A stretch of DNA of 64,000 nt from CAVTWH01 sp963794685 (GTDB lineage: Bacteria > Actinomycetota > Actinomycetes > Mycobacteriales > Micromonosporaceae), in the NCBI GenBank assembly GCA_963794685.1, contig CAWCFK010000012.1:1-64000 (forward strand), given 5' to 3'. Positions 17,529 through 28,146 of the stretch are shown here, in pieces (position 1 is the stretch's first letter; each line of letters opens with the position of its first letter). The position numbers were made by a program, and so were the translations under genes. Under the pieces are notes generated by a model, which ran no database searches, was not told the DNA's origin, and saw only the letters and a list, made by a program, of their open reading frames with translations.

Positions 17529-18955
17529 TCAGCCTGACTGGTCTGCTCCGCACACACGCCAGCCCGACTCATCGCGGACCACAAATGTCCAGGCTCATGC
17601 TGATTCTTGTGGTCCCAGCGTCGACGATGGCGTCTCTGATGTCAGATCGGTCTTCACACTCCGCGGCAGTTGCCGTGCGCGGTCATGGCAAGCGGACCCC
17701 AGCTGATCGTGACATTGACCCGAAAACTTGGCTTCTCCGACTCCTGCAGGTCGGTGCGGAGAGCCTGAACTTGCGTTCAAGATCGTTCTGATCGGAGCAA
17801 GCGAAATTTGCGCGCAGCAGCATCGTCCCGGTGAACCAGGAATTCGCGAAGGTAGTTATCGACCACGACGTCCGGCGCGCTCCGATCCGGGGCGGTGGCG
17901 CGGTCGTACACGACGTAGAAGGTGATGCCGGCGGCGAGGATCAGGGCGCCGACGCAGGCGATCAAGGTGACCAGGACCCGCTTCGCGCGGCGGCGACGAC
18001 GCTCGGCAACTGCCGGGGCCACTGCAACCCGCGGTGCACCCCGACTTCCGGCGGGCACCACCGGGTACTGGCCGCTAGGCCCGGCATACCCCGGGACCAC
18101 CGGGTACTGGCCGCTCGGCGCGCCCGGCACCACCGGGTACTGACCGCTCGGGTATCCCGCCATCCGATTCGCGGGCGGCAGCACCTGTCCGGTGAGGACG
18201 GTCGGTGGCGCGCTCGGTACCGGCGGCACCGGACCGGACGGTCCAGCCGGCAGCACCGGGCGCTGCGGCGGCGAGCCGGACGGCATCGGCCCCGACCTGG
18301 CCGGCCCGGCCGGATACTGCGCCGTGGGCGGGGCGGACGGCGGTCCCGGCCGACCGCCAGGTGGCCCGGGCGGGCTGACCGGAGGCATCGGCGGACCGGC
18401 CGCCATCCGTGGCGGAAGCGGCGGCGGCGGAAGTGGCGGTGACGTCGGGCCGCCGGCCGGCGGGCCGAGCCGTGCCCCCGACTGAGGCGGAGGCGGACCG
18501 ACATAGGTCGGCGGACCCGGTGCCGCGGAGGTCGGCGGGGCAGGTGGCCGCCCAGCCGGAGCGCCGCGCGGGGGTGTCGGTGCACTCGCGGGCGGAGCAA
18601 CCGGTCCGGGCGGAGCAACCCGCCCATGCGGGGCAACCGGCCCCGGCGGAGCAACCGGGCCCGGCGGGGCAACGTGCCCAGGCGGAGCGACCGGCGCAGG
18701 CTGAGCAACCGGCCCGGTCGGGCCGGGCGGCGGCACATTGCGTCGCCCCGGTCCCTGTGGCGGGAACGGACCCAGCCGCTTCGGCTTGGACCCGGTCGCA
18801 CCGGGCGTGCCGCCCGATTCGGCGGCCGGATCGTCGCCGGACGGGCCGGGTGGCGACGGCGTCGCCGGGTCCGCGGCGGTGGGGGATCCCCCGGACGGCT
18901 GGCCGCCCGGTGGCGGTCCGGACGGCTCGGGCGGCGGCTGCTGCTCGGGGGTCAC
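17529..18955 (-). pseudogene. Proline-rich single-pass membrane protein with disrupted NTF2-like C-terminal domain
   Basis: Residues 1-290 are proline/glycine-rich with repeats such as GPVAPP and PSGQYPVVPG (three copies). They are followed by a basic stop-transfer run RRRRRAKR, one membrane helix (VLVTLIACVGALILAAGITF) and an extracytoplasmic domain opening PDVVVDNYLREFLVHRDDAA. The first frame ends at 17777, but the domain continues in other frames: QALRTDLQESEK, FRVNVTISWGPLAMTAHG and finally WTFVVRDESGWRVCGADQSG ending at TGA 17529. At least three frame changes in 270 bp are needed. This domain type occurs in Rv0361-like proteins. The region is less GC-rich than its neighbours, so both sequencing error and real decay are possible. 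It is divergent from the mycosin-like gene. Confidence 0.65.
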
Positions 18956-19065
18956 GCGCCGAGACTAACAACCACCCGGCCGAACGGATGATCATTGCCC
19001 GGACCGGCCGGTGGCGCGTCGCGGCACTGTTCCAACGGTGGGGAGTTCGCTACTCTCAGCTCGCC

Positions 19066-20181
19066 ATGACCAGGGGGGAACGCATTCGTCGCCGGGGCGC
19101 GCGTGGGCTGGCCGCGCTCGGCGTGGTCGGCTTCCTGGTGCTGGCCGGCAGCGCTCCGGCATGGGCCGACACGGCCCGCAGCGGCGAGTGGCACCTGCCG
19201 TACCTGCGCATTCCAGACGCCCAACAAATCACCCAGGGTGACGGCGTCACGGTCGCGCTCATCGACACCGGGGTGAACCCGGACCAGGCCGAGCTCAAGG
19301 GCGCGGTGCTGACCGGCACCGACGCCACCAAGGGCTTCACCGGGACCGGCCAGAAGTCCGACAGCGCCCACGGCACCGGCCTGGCCACCCTGATCGCCGG
19401 CCGCGGTCGCAGCGCCACCACCGGCACTCTCGGCGTCGCCCCCAAAGCCAAGATTCTGCCGGTACGGGTACCCGCCGGCGCGAAGGCGTTGGATCTGCAG
19501 GAGTCGATCACCTGGGCGGTACGCAACGGTGCGAAGGTCATCTGCCTCGGCGTGGTCAGCAGCACCGCCGATCCGGGCTGGGCGCCGGCCCTGGAGGAGG
19601 CATTCCGGGCCGGGGTGGTGGTGGTCGCCCCGGTCGGTGACCGTACCGGGAAGGTGACCTGGCCGGCCGCGTACCCGGGGGTGTTGGCGGTGGCCGCCAC
19701 CGACAAGTTCGGCAAGTGGGCCAGCTTCTCGGCTACCGGCCCCGAGGTCCTGCTGGCCGCGCCCGGCGCCGCGATCATCTCCCCAGGCTCGCACGGCGCG
19801 TACCCGCGAACCGACAGCACCGCCAACGCCGCCGCCATCACCGCCGGGATCGTGGCCCTGGTCCTGGCGAAGTACCCCGACCTGCCGACCGTCGAGGTGG
19901 TGAACCGGCTGACCTCCACCGCCACGGCGGCCGGCGAGTCCGGCCGGGACCACGAATACGGCTACGGCATCGTGCACCCGGTCAGCGCGCTCACCCAGAC
20001 TGTTCCGCTGCTCAGCCCGTCGCCGGTACCCACCGCGAGCGCGCTGCCCACCCCCGGCCCGCCGACCGCGGTGGCCGAGCGACCCGGCTCCCGCAACTGG
20101 CCGCTGGCCGGGGCAGTCGCCATCGTGGTGCTGGGCATCCTGGCCGTCCTGGTCGTCGCCATCCCCGACCGACGCGGCTGA
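19066..20181 (+). CDS. Mycosin-like subtilase (S8) lacking the catalytic serine
   Basis: A 371-residue protein with a signal peptide (cleavage likely after PAWA, residue 34), a subtilisin-like domain and a C-terminal membrane helix (GAVAIVVLGILAVLVVAI), the layout of the type VII-associated mycosins. Asp67 (ALIDTGVN) and His102 (AHGTGLAT) of the triad are present. The serine motif, normally GTSxA, reads STANAAAITAG so Ala253 (codon GCC at 19822) aligns with the nucleophile, and the oxyanion asparagine (normally GN) is Asp192 in APVGDRTG. Both changes predict a non-proteolytic protein. The reading frame is intact with good codon bias, so this is not an error. It leads a plus-strand module with an EccC-like ATPase. 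Confidence 0.85.
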   Translation: MTRGERIRRRGARGLAALGVVGFLVLAGSAPAWADTARSGEWHLPYLRIPDAQQITQGDGVTVALIDTGVNPDQAELKGAVLTGTDATKGFTGTGQKSDSAHGTGLATLIAGRGRSATTGTLGVAPKAKILPVRVPAGAKALDLQESITWAVRNGAKVICLGVVSSTADPGWAPALEEAFRAGVVVVAPVGDRTGKVTWPAAYPGVLAVAATDKFGKWASFSATGPEVLLAAPGAAIISPGSHGAYPRTDSTANAAAITAGIVALVLAKYPDLPTVEVVNRLTSTATAAGESGRDHEYGYGIVHPVSALTQTVPLLSPSPVPTASALPTPGPPTAVAERPGSRNWPLAGAVAIVVLGILAVLVVAIPDRRG

Positions 20182-20343
20182 CCAGCACGACAGCGAGTCG
20201 TCCGAAGGACGGTCGGCCAGCCGGGCCCGGCCGGTGGCGCGGAGAGGGAACGGGTAGCGACGAGGGCGGCCGAGATCCGACCGGCGGCAGGCTGACCGGG
20301 TGGCCCGCGCTGGGATAGCGTGCTTTCCACAAGGAGGTGGCCG

Positions 20344-22182
20344 GTGGCCGGAGCGCGGTCGAGCGTGGAGCGGGCTGCCGCCCTGCACCGCCAGGCGGCT
20401 GCCGTCGCCGACGCCGCCGGCTGGGCATTGGATCAGCAGGTCAGCGCCCCCGGTCCGTACCCGGCGCAGCAGGAATTGGCGACGGTGCTGCGTAACGTGG
20501 CCGCGCAACTCGTACCCGGCTGGCTCGGGGTGCCGTTGGACGCGTTCCCGGCGCTGAGTCAGCTGCCGGTGCCGGGGCTCGCGACGACCCTGCCCGCGCA
20601 CGTCCGGGTCGGCGTGGCGCAGCCCGCTGAGGATGCCCGGTTCCCGGCGGTGGTACCGCTGCTCGGGGTCGGGCACCTGGCCGTGAACGGCGACGCCCGT
20701 GATCCCCGGGTGGCCGGGTTGCTGACCAGTCTGGTGCTGCGACTGGTGGCTGCCGCGCCCGCCGGTGAGCTGCGGGTCCGCGTGGTCGACTCGACCGGCG
20801 GGCTGTTCGAGGCGTTCGCGGCGCTGATCCCGGCGGGGGTGTTGGCCGCTCCGGTGGCCGACCACACCGGGCTGCGGGCGGTGCTCAGCGAGGCTGAGGA
20901 GTGGGTGCGCAACCCTCGCTCGTACACGCTGCTGGTAGTTGTCGCCGCGCTGCCGGAGCTGACCGAGGGGCCGGAGTTGGCGCGGCTGGCGGCACTTGCC
21001 CACGCCGGGCCGGCGGTGCGGCTGCATCTCGTGGTCGGCGGCTGGCCGCCGCCGCCGTTGACGGCCGACACGACCCAGCCGCCGCTCGCGTACGCTACCC
21101 AGATCACCCTGCGCAACCCGTATGCGCTCCTCGGCGACCCGCCGGGTGGCACGTTCGGCGCGCAGGCCCGGCTGAACTGCCCGGTCTACCTCGATCCGCC
21201 GCCGGCCGACGACCTGGTCCGGCGGGTCTGCGCGGCAATCGCCACGCAGGCCGAACGCAACCGGCCGACGATGACCCGGCTGCTGCCGACGACGCTGTGG
21301 CAGGAGTCTGCAGCCGACGGCCTGCTGGTGGATGTCGGGGAGGCCAACGGCGCGCCGGTCACCCTGCGACTGGCCGATCTGACCCCGCACTGGCTGGTCG
21401 GTGGGCACGCCCGCGCCGGCCGGACCGCCTTCCTGACCAATGTGGGGTACGGGCTGAGCGCCCGCTACCACCCGGACGCGCTGGCCCTCTATCTGATCGA
21501 CTGCACTGTGGACGGTGTCGTCGCGGACCTGGCGCCGACCCCGGACGAGCCGGGCTGGCTGCCACAACTGCGCGCCTACGCCACCGACCCGCAGGCCGGT
21601 TGCCAGCTCCTCACCGAACTCGACGAGGAACTGCGCCACCGGACCGAGTTGCTGGCCGCGGCCGGCGCGAGCCGGCTGGCCGGCCTGCCCCCGGACCCGT
21701 CCGGGCGTCCGCTGCCCCGGATCGTCTGCGTGGTCGACGGCTTCACCGCCCTGCCCGCCGAGGCGGCCGGCCTGCTCGACGGGTTGGCCCGGCGCGGGCG
21801 CAGCTGCGGCATCCACCTGATCCTGGCCGACCGCACCCCGGTCGCCGTCGACGTGTCCTACGGCGCGCGGGAATCGATGTTCAGCCAGTTCCCGGTACGG
21901 ATCGCGCTGCCCGGCGGCGGCGACGTGCTGGATCGGGCCAACCGGGCGGCGGACGGGCTGCCGGTGGGCCGCGCGGTGGTGAACACGGCCGGCGGTCTCG
22001 GTGGTCCGACCGGAGCGTCCCGGGCACACGAGCGGGTGGTGAGCTTCCCCGACCCGCACGCCGACGTCGACGCGTTGCGGGCGGTGTACCGGTGGCTGTC
22101 GGCGGGTCCACCCGACGCACCGCGGCCCCGGCTGGTCACCGCGGCGGAGTTGGCCCCACTGCGCGAAGAGGAGCCGGCGTGA
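20344..22182 (+). CDS. FtsK/EccC-like ATPase with altered P-loop
   Basis: A 612-residue protein with two RecA-like repeats of the FtsK/SpoIIIE-EccC family. The first (about residues 90-260) keeps the flanking pattern LLGVGHLAVNGDARDPRVAG but has no P-loop. The second has the P-loop position GHARAGRT at residues 354-361, where Arg360 replaces the catalytic lysine of GxxxxGK[ST], and a Walker B-like IVCVVDG near residue 465. No membrane helices are seen. The GTG at 20344 follows AAGGAGG by 6 bases, and the stop overlaps the next gene by 1 bp (TGATG). It may be a regulatory or substrate-recognition subunit rather than an active motor; degenerate domains are also known in EccC proteins. Confidence 0.75.
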   Translation: MAGARSSVERAAALHRQAAAVADAAGWALDQQVSAPGPYPAQQELATVLRNVAAQLVPGWLGVPLDAFPALSQLPVPGLATTLPAHVRVGVAQPAEDARFPAVVPLLGVGHLAVNGDARDPRVAGLLTSLVLRLVAAAPAGELRVRVVDSTGGLFEAFAALIPAGVLAAPVADHTGLRAVLSEAEEWVRNPRSYTLLVVVAALPELTEGPELARLAALAHAGPAVRLHLVVGGWPPPPLTADTTQPPLAYATQITLRNPYALLGDPPGGTFGAQARLNCPVYLDPPPADDLVRRVCAAIATQAERNRPTMTRLLPTTLWQESAADGLLVDVGEANGAPVTLRLADLTPHWLVGGHARAGRTAFLTNVGYGLSARYHPDALALYLIDCTVDGVVADLAPTPDEPGWLPQLRAYATDPQAGCQLLTELDEELRHRTELLAAAGASRLAGLPPDPSGRPLPRIVCVVDGFTALPAEAAGLLDGLARRGRSCGIHLILADRTPVAVDVSYGARESMFSQFPVRIALPGGGDVLDRANRAADGLPVGRAVVNTAGGLGGPTGASRAHERVVSFPDPHADVDALRAVYRWLSAGPPDAPRPRLVTAAELAPLREEEPA

Positions 22183-22859
22183 TGGGCGCCTGGGCGGAGT
22201 ACCTGGACGCGGCACAGCGGCTGGACGCCGCCCGGCGCGAGGCGGAGACGCTCACCGCGGAGCGGGCCGCGGTGGCCAAGACGGCCGCCGCCGATCTGGT
22301 CACCACCCGACGGCGGCTGGAGGTGCAGCGCGCGCGGCTGACGGAGGCCGCCCGACGGCTCGGGGTACGCGCACCCCGGCTCACCGTGGACGCCGTCGAG
22401 CAGGCGCAGGGGCGCGCGACACTGGGCTACTTCCGGGCGTCCAGTCCGGCGGCGGCCGCGGCCGCGACGCTGCGCGCAAACCGGGCGACGCTCGATGCGG
22501 GCGACGCGGCGGTGGCCGGGCTGGAAGACCCGCACGGACCGGCCCAGGCCATCGGGATCGGCCGCAACAGTGCCGTGTACGCGCTGACGGCGCTCGCCGC
22601 CTGCCTGCTCCCGGTGCTGCTGATCTGGTTGGGTCCGGACGACCCGAGCCGGCGCATCACCGTCCTGGTGGGCGCCGGTTCGTACTGCGGCGCGGTGGTG
22701 CTGCCACTGCTCGGGTACGCGCTGGCCTGGGTCACCGTGGGCGCTCTCGGCCGTCGGTCGGGACTACCGCCGGCCAGCCGGAACGCCGCGCTCGGCGCGG
22801 TCATCACCGTTGGCTGCGTGCTGCTTGTCTACGGTGCCGCCATCGTGCTGGCCCGCTGA
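22182..22859 (+). CDS. Coiled-coil membrane protein of the type VII-like module
   Basis: A 225-residue protein that I cannot assign to a named family. Residues 5-70 are an alanine/arginine/glutamate-rich helical region with coiled-coil character (LDAARREAETLTAERAAVAK), and residues 125-225 hold three hydrophobic helices (LTALAACLLPVLLIWL, GAVVLPLLGYALAWVTVGAL, AVITVGCVLLVYGAAIVLA). The start overlaps the stop of the FtsK-like gene, so the two are translationally coupled and may act together as a membrane anchor and ATPase. An upstream GTG at 22179 would add only one residue. Confidence 0.75.
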   Translation: MGAWAEYLDAAQRLDAARREAETLTAERAAVAKTAAADLVTTRRRLEVQRARLTEAARRLGVRAPRLTVDAVEQAQGRATLGYFRASSPAAAAAATLRANRATLDAGDAAVAGLEDPHGPAQAIGIGRNSAVYALTALAACLLPVLLIWLGPDDPSRRITVLVGAGSYCGAVVLPLLGYALAWVTVGALGRRSGLPPASRNAALGAVITVGCVLLVYGAAIVLAR

Positions 22860-22991
22860 ATTCCTCTGCGCGTCCCACTCTGCGGAACTCGTCCGTCCGA
22901 TTTGCCGGTAGTTATCCACAGCCTCACATGGACCGTTGATGGTCCAACCTTCCCGGCCGTCTCATGGTGGGACGCACCTGGAGGGGGACCC

Positions 22992-24136
22992 ATGAAGTTC
23001 AGCGTCAACCTGACTGCCCTGCCCGGCCTCACCGAGCTGCTCTACCGCCGCCGTGACGACCTTCTCGCCGGTCAGGTGTTCGTGGACACGCACACCGAGA
23101 TCGAAGAGGAAGCATGCCGGCCTGCTGAACATCTGCACTGGGCTCGCACAAAGCCGTCGTTGCTGCTGTCAGTGACTTTCTGGCAGAGGCGGCCCACTTC
23201 CGCGCCGACTACCTCGGCGCCGCCGTCGCGTCCTGCGTGACGTACTACCAACGCACCGACGCCGCAGCCGCGGCAGCACTCGACGCCACCTACCGCACCG
23301 GCCGCGCCGACGGCCACCCGGGTGTGCCGCAGCCCACCGCCGACCAGGGCCTCGGTCCACACATCTTCGACGAAACATCCTGCTCGGTCGGTTACCCGGA
23401 GCCCAAGGACTACCACTTCGAGCATCCACCGATCGAGTCGGTGTTGGATCGCGCCAGCCCGACCACGCTGTGGCGGGAAGCGGTCTGGGAGGTGACCGCC
23501 GTGCTGGCCAGGGCGGGCCTCCTCGAAAAGCCGGTCGACATTTTCGGGGAGTTCATCGAGCCGCTCTCCGGCGACTGGGCGGCATTTCGCGCCTGCGCCG
23601 ACGTGTGGACGACGGTGGCCGACCGGATCGGGGTGGACGCCGACTGGATCGGGCACGGCGCCCGGGTGCTGCCCACGGTGTGGACGGGCAACGCGGCAAC
23701 CGACTGCACCGTGGCGGTGGAGACCTTCGTCGCGGACCTCCGGGCGGCCGGGACCACCATCAGGAATCTCGCCGCCGCCTACATCGAGGCCGCCGAGCTC
23801 ATCCGCGAATACCGGGACCTGCTGATCATCGAACTCACGGCGCTGTCCGACGCCACGCTGGAGGCAATGATCCCCGGAGCGCCGGTGTTCGAGGTTATCG
23901 GGGACGCCCGTTCCGTTGGGAAGATCATCGGGCATATCCGGACCTGCATGAAGATCATCTCGCTCTGCTGGCACGCGGTGGAAGCGTTCCACGGCGCCAC
24001 CGTGCTGGTTCCGTCGGACTACGGCGTCATCGGCGAGGTTGGCCCACTCCGGTTGAGTGCGCTGGCTGCCGTGCACATCCCGGGCAACGAGGTGGACAAC
24101 GGGCGGGCGAACGCGCGTAGCCCGCAACCGGTTTAG
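22992..24136 (+). CDS. Large WXG-like protein 1 (WTGNAA motif; frame-disrupted)
   Basis: About 380 residues. It starts MKFSVNLTALPGL and carries a four-helix WXG-like segment with the motif VWTGNAATDCTVAVETFVAD near residue 230, resembling the WTG turn of WXG100 substrates but in a much larger protein. Two single-base insertions (near 23109, GAGG to GAG, and near 23138, GGGC to GGC) restore HAGLLNICTGSHKAVVAAV between the two frames, and 1,145 minus 2 is divisible by three. It has no signal peptide, as expected for a type VII substrate or chaperone. It is a paralogue of the next gene. Confidence 0.7.
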
Positions 24137-24157
24137 CAGAAGCAGCGCGACAAGCTG

Positions 24158-25213
24158 ATGGGATTCTCCGTGAATCTGGGGGCGCTCGGCACGCTGCCCC
24201 CGGTACTGGAACGCCGAGCCACCGAGGTGTCCGCGATCGCCGCATACCTGGACCGGTACGCGGTTGTCGCGGACACCGGACCGGTCGCCGCCATGAATCC
24301 ACTGCGCGACGCCCACCTGCGGGCAATGCCGGCGCTCGGCGCAGCCCTGCGCGACTGCGCACAGTCCCTGTTGGACCGGGCGGTGGCGGTACGCGCAGCG
24401 GTGCGCTCGTACGCCGCCGCCGACCAGTCGAGCCGGGAGAGGCTGGACGCCCTCGTAGCCGGGCCCGTCCACCACGGTCGGCTCCCCGGCCCGGTCGGTG
24501 GCGGTGGGCCGGCGGGAGACGGTGGGCCGGCGGGAGACGGTGGGCCGGCGCCCGCGTTTGATGACGGGTGGGTGGCGGCGTCCTACCTGACCTTCCCTGG
24601 CGAGGCGCCGCAACTCGGATCAGCGCCGGCGCACGGATGGAGCACCTGGTTCGCCCCGGTGCGCCACGTCGCGCTCCGGCCGTTGCGCGACTTGGAGGGT
24701 CCGGTCGCCGAGTGGCTCAGGGACTGGGGAACGCGGACGCAGCGGCTGGCGTTGTCGCTGACCGGCGATTGGCCGGGCGGGTACGCATGCGCCACCAGCT
24801 ACCAGGCAGCGGCACAGGCGCTCGATGCCGTGGCGGCCGGCATCACGGATGCCGCGCGGGCGCTCGGTCGAGTGTGGACCGGCAACGCCGCCGCCGGGTG
24901 CACGGCCACGCTCGTGGACGACGCGTCATGGATCCGCGCCCTCAAGCTGACCATCCTCGACCTCGCCGCCGGGTACCGACCGGCCTGGCAGAGCGCCCGC
25001 GCCGCGGCGGGCGCCATCTGCGACCAGCTCGCCGAGGGCGTCGACGCCGGCCTCGGCGCAGTGATCCTGCCCGGTGCTGCGCTACTCGACGCCGCTGCCC
25101 TGATCCGGCACAGCGCAACCGTGCGCCACTGCCTCCAGGAGGCCCGCCAGGCCGCGCACGACGCCGCGGCCACCGTCCTGACGCTCACCGGCACCCTCGC
25201 CGCGAGCCGCTGA
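24158..25213 (+). CDS. Large WXG-like protein 2 (WTGNAA motif)
   Basis: A 351-residue alanine-rich, mostly helical protein in one clean frame. Its start MGFSVNLGALGTLPPVLERR matches the start of the preceding gene, and VWTGNAAAGCTATLVDDASW near residue 243 matches that gene's WTGNAA segment, so the two are tandem paralogues 21 bp apart. A glycine-rich hinge (GPAGDGGPAGDGG) is encoded by an 18-bp tandem repeat at about 24502-24555. There are no signal peptide or cysteine pairs. A role as secreted substrate pair of the adjacent type VII-like module is inferred from the motif and synteny. Confidence 0.72.
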   Translation: MGFSVNLGALGTLPPVLERRATEVSAIAAYLDRYAVVADTGPVAAMNPLRDAHLRAMPALGAALRDCAQSLLDRAVAVRAAVRSYAAADQSSRERLDALVAGPVHHGRLPGPVGGGGPAGDGGPAGDGGPAPAFDDGWVAASYLTFPGEAPQLGSAPAHGWSTWFAPVRHVALRPLRDLEGPVAEWLRDWGTRTQRLALSLTGDWPGGYACATSYQAAAQALDAVAAGITDAARALGRVWTGNAAAGCTATLVDDASWIRALKLTILDLAAGYRPAWQSARAAAGAICDQLAEGVDAGLGAVILPGAALLDAAALIRHSATVRHCLQEARQAAHDAAATVLTLTGTLAASR

Positions 25214-25263
25214 CAAGCACGGCCGCACGCTCGACACAGCCGCCATGCCCGACACGGCAGCGC

Positions 25264-25399
25264 GATCGACACGGCAGCGCGATCGACACGGCAGCGCGAT
25301 CGACACAGCCGCGTGATCGACACGGCAGCGCGATCAGCACAGCCGCGTGATCGGCACAGCCGCGTGATCGACGCGGCGGCGTGATCGGCATGGGCCGAG
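25264..25399. repeat. Eight tandem copies of a 17-bp unit (GATCGACACGGCAGCGC)
   Basis: GATC recurs at exactly 17-bp spacing at 25264, 25281, 25298, 25315, 25332, 25349, 25366 and 25383, with the first copies nearly identical and later ones drifting (AGCACAGCCGCGT variants). It fills most of the 254-bp gap between converging genes. The unit is too short and spacer-free for CRISPR. Each copy includes a short GATCGA-type palindrome. Confidence 0.9.
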
Positions 25400-25467
25400 T
25401 GGTCGGCACGAGGTCCGCCCGAACGGGGCGGGTCCATCCAGGGGCAGCGACTGTCCGCCCGGGGTGG

Positions 25468-26043
25468 TCAGCGGTGCAGGATCAGGCTCATGGCTTCGGA
25501 GCGGGACTTGGCGTCGGACTGGAGAATGCCGCGGACCGCTGAGGTCACCGTGCGCGAGCCGGCCTTCTGGATACCGCGCATCGCGATGCACATGTGCTCG
25601 CACTCGAGCACCACGATCACCCCGCGCGGGCTCAGGGTGCTCATCAACAGGTCGGCGACCTGGGTGGTGAGCCGCTCCTGCACCTGCGGACGCCGGGCGA
25701 ACACGTCGACCAGTCGGGCCAGCTTGGACAGGCCGGTGATCCGACCGTCCTCACCGGGGATGTACCCGACGTGCGCCTGGCCGTGGAACGGCAGCAGGTG
25801 GTGCTCGCAGAGGCTGAACACCTCGATGTCGCGGACCAGCACCAACTCGTCGTGCTCGGCCTCGAAGGTGGTGGCCAGCACGTCGGCCGGGTCGACGCGC
25901 AGCCCGGCGAAGAGTTCGGCGTAGGCGCGTGCGACCCGGCCGGGGGTCTTGCGTAGACCGTCCCGGTCCGGGTCCTCGCCGATGGCGATCAGGATCTCGC
26001 GTACCGCCGCTTCGATGCGGCCGAGGTCGACCGCCTTCTCCAC
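25468..26043 (-). CDS. folE: GTP cyclohydrolase I FolE
   Basis: Converts GTP to 7,8-dihydroneopterin triphosphate, the first step of folate synthesis. The 191-residue sequence has the zinc ligands in SLCEHHLLPFHG (Cys, His) and CEHMCIAMRG (Cys), plus GLSKLARLVD and KTPGRVARAY. It follows ftsH with a 90-bp gap. The frame stays open upstream of the GTG at 26043 and encodes a plausible extension (FELDHIAARLVSGRLGG) back to the ftsH stop but without a start codon, so the true N-terminus may be longer if a base is wrong there. folP, its usual neighbour, is 16.7 kb downstream. Confidence 0.95.
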   Translation of the reverse strand: MEKAVDLGRIEAAVREILIAIGEDPDRDGLRKTPGRVARAYAELFAGLRVDPADVLATTFEAEHDELVLVRDIEVFSLCEHHLLPFHGQAHVGYIPGEDGRITGLSKLARLVDVFARRPQVQERLTTQVADLLMSTLSPRGVIVVLECEHMCIAMRGIQKAGSRTVTSAVRGILQSDAKSRSEAMSLILHR

Positions 26044-26133
26044 GGACTGGCCGCCCAGCCGGCCGGAGACCAGCCGGGCGGCAATGTGGTCGAGTTCGAA
26101 CCGGTCGTCATCCGGTTCAGTGCTGGAGGCTGC

Positions 26134-28146
<2,013 letters not shown>

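Noticed and set aside
20182..20343. Small gene between the dead mycosin and the FtsK-like gene
   Set aside because: Only a ribosome binding site for the FtsK-like gene is evident; no frame shows coding bias.
18952..22215. A 1,087-codon open frame on the minus strand opposite the mycosin and FtsK-like genes
   Set aside because: It is the mirror of GC-rich plus-strand genes with clear family motifs; the translation is Arg/Gly/Gln-rich low-complexity with no domains.
9054..25213. Prophage or integrative conjugative element
   Set aside because: No integrase, relaxase, replication, portal, terminase or tail gene and no flanking tRNA or direct repeats were found.
25264..25399. CRISPR array
   Set aside because: Units of 17 bp repeat head to tail without spacers, and there are no cas genes. 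The same holds for the array at 40404-40521.
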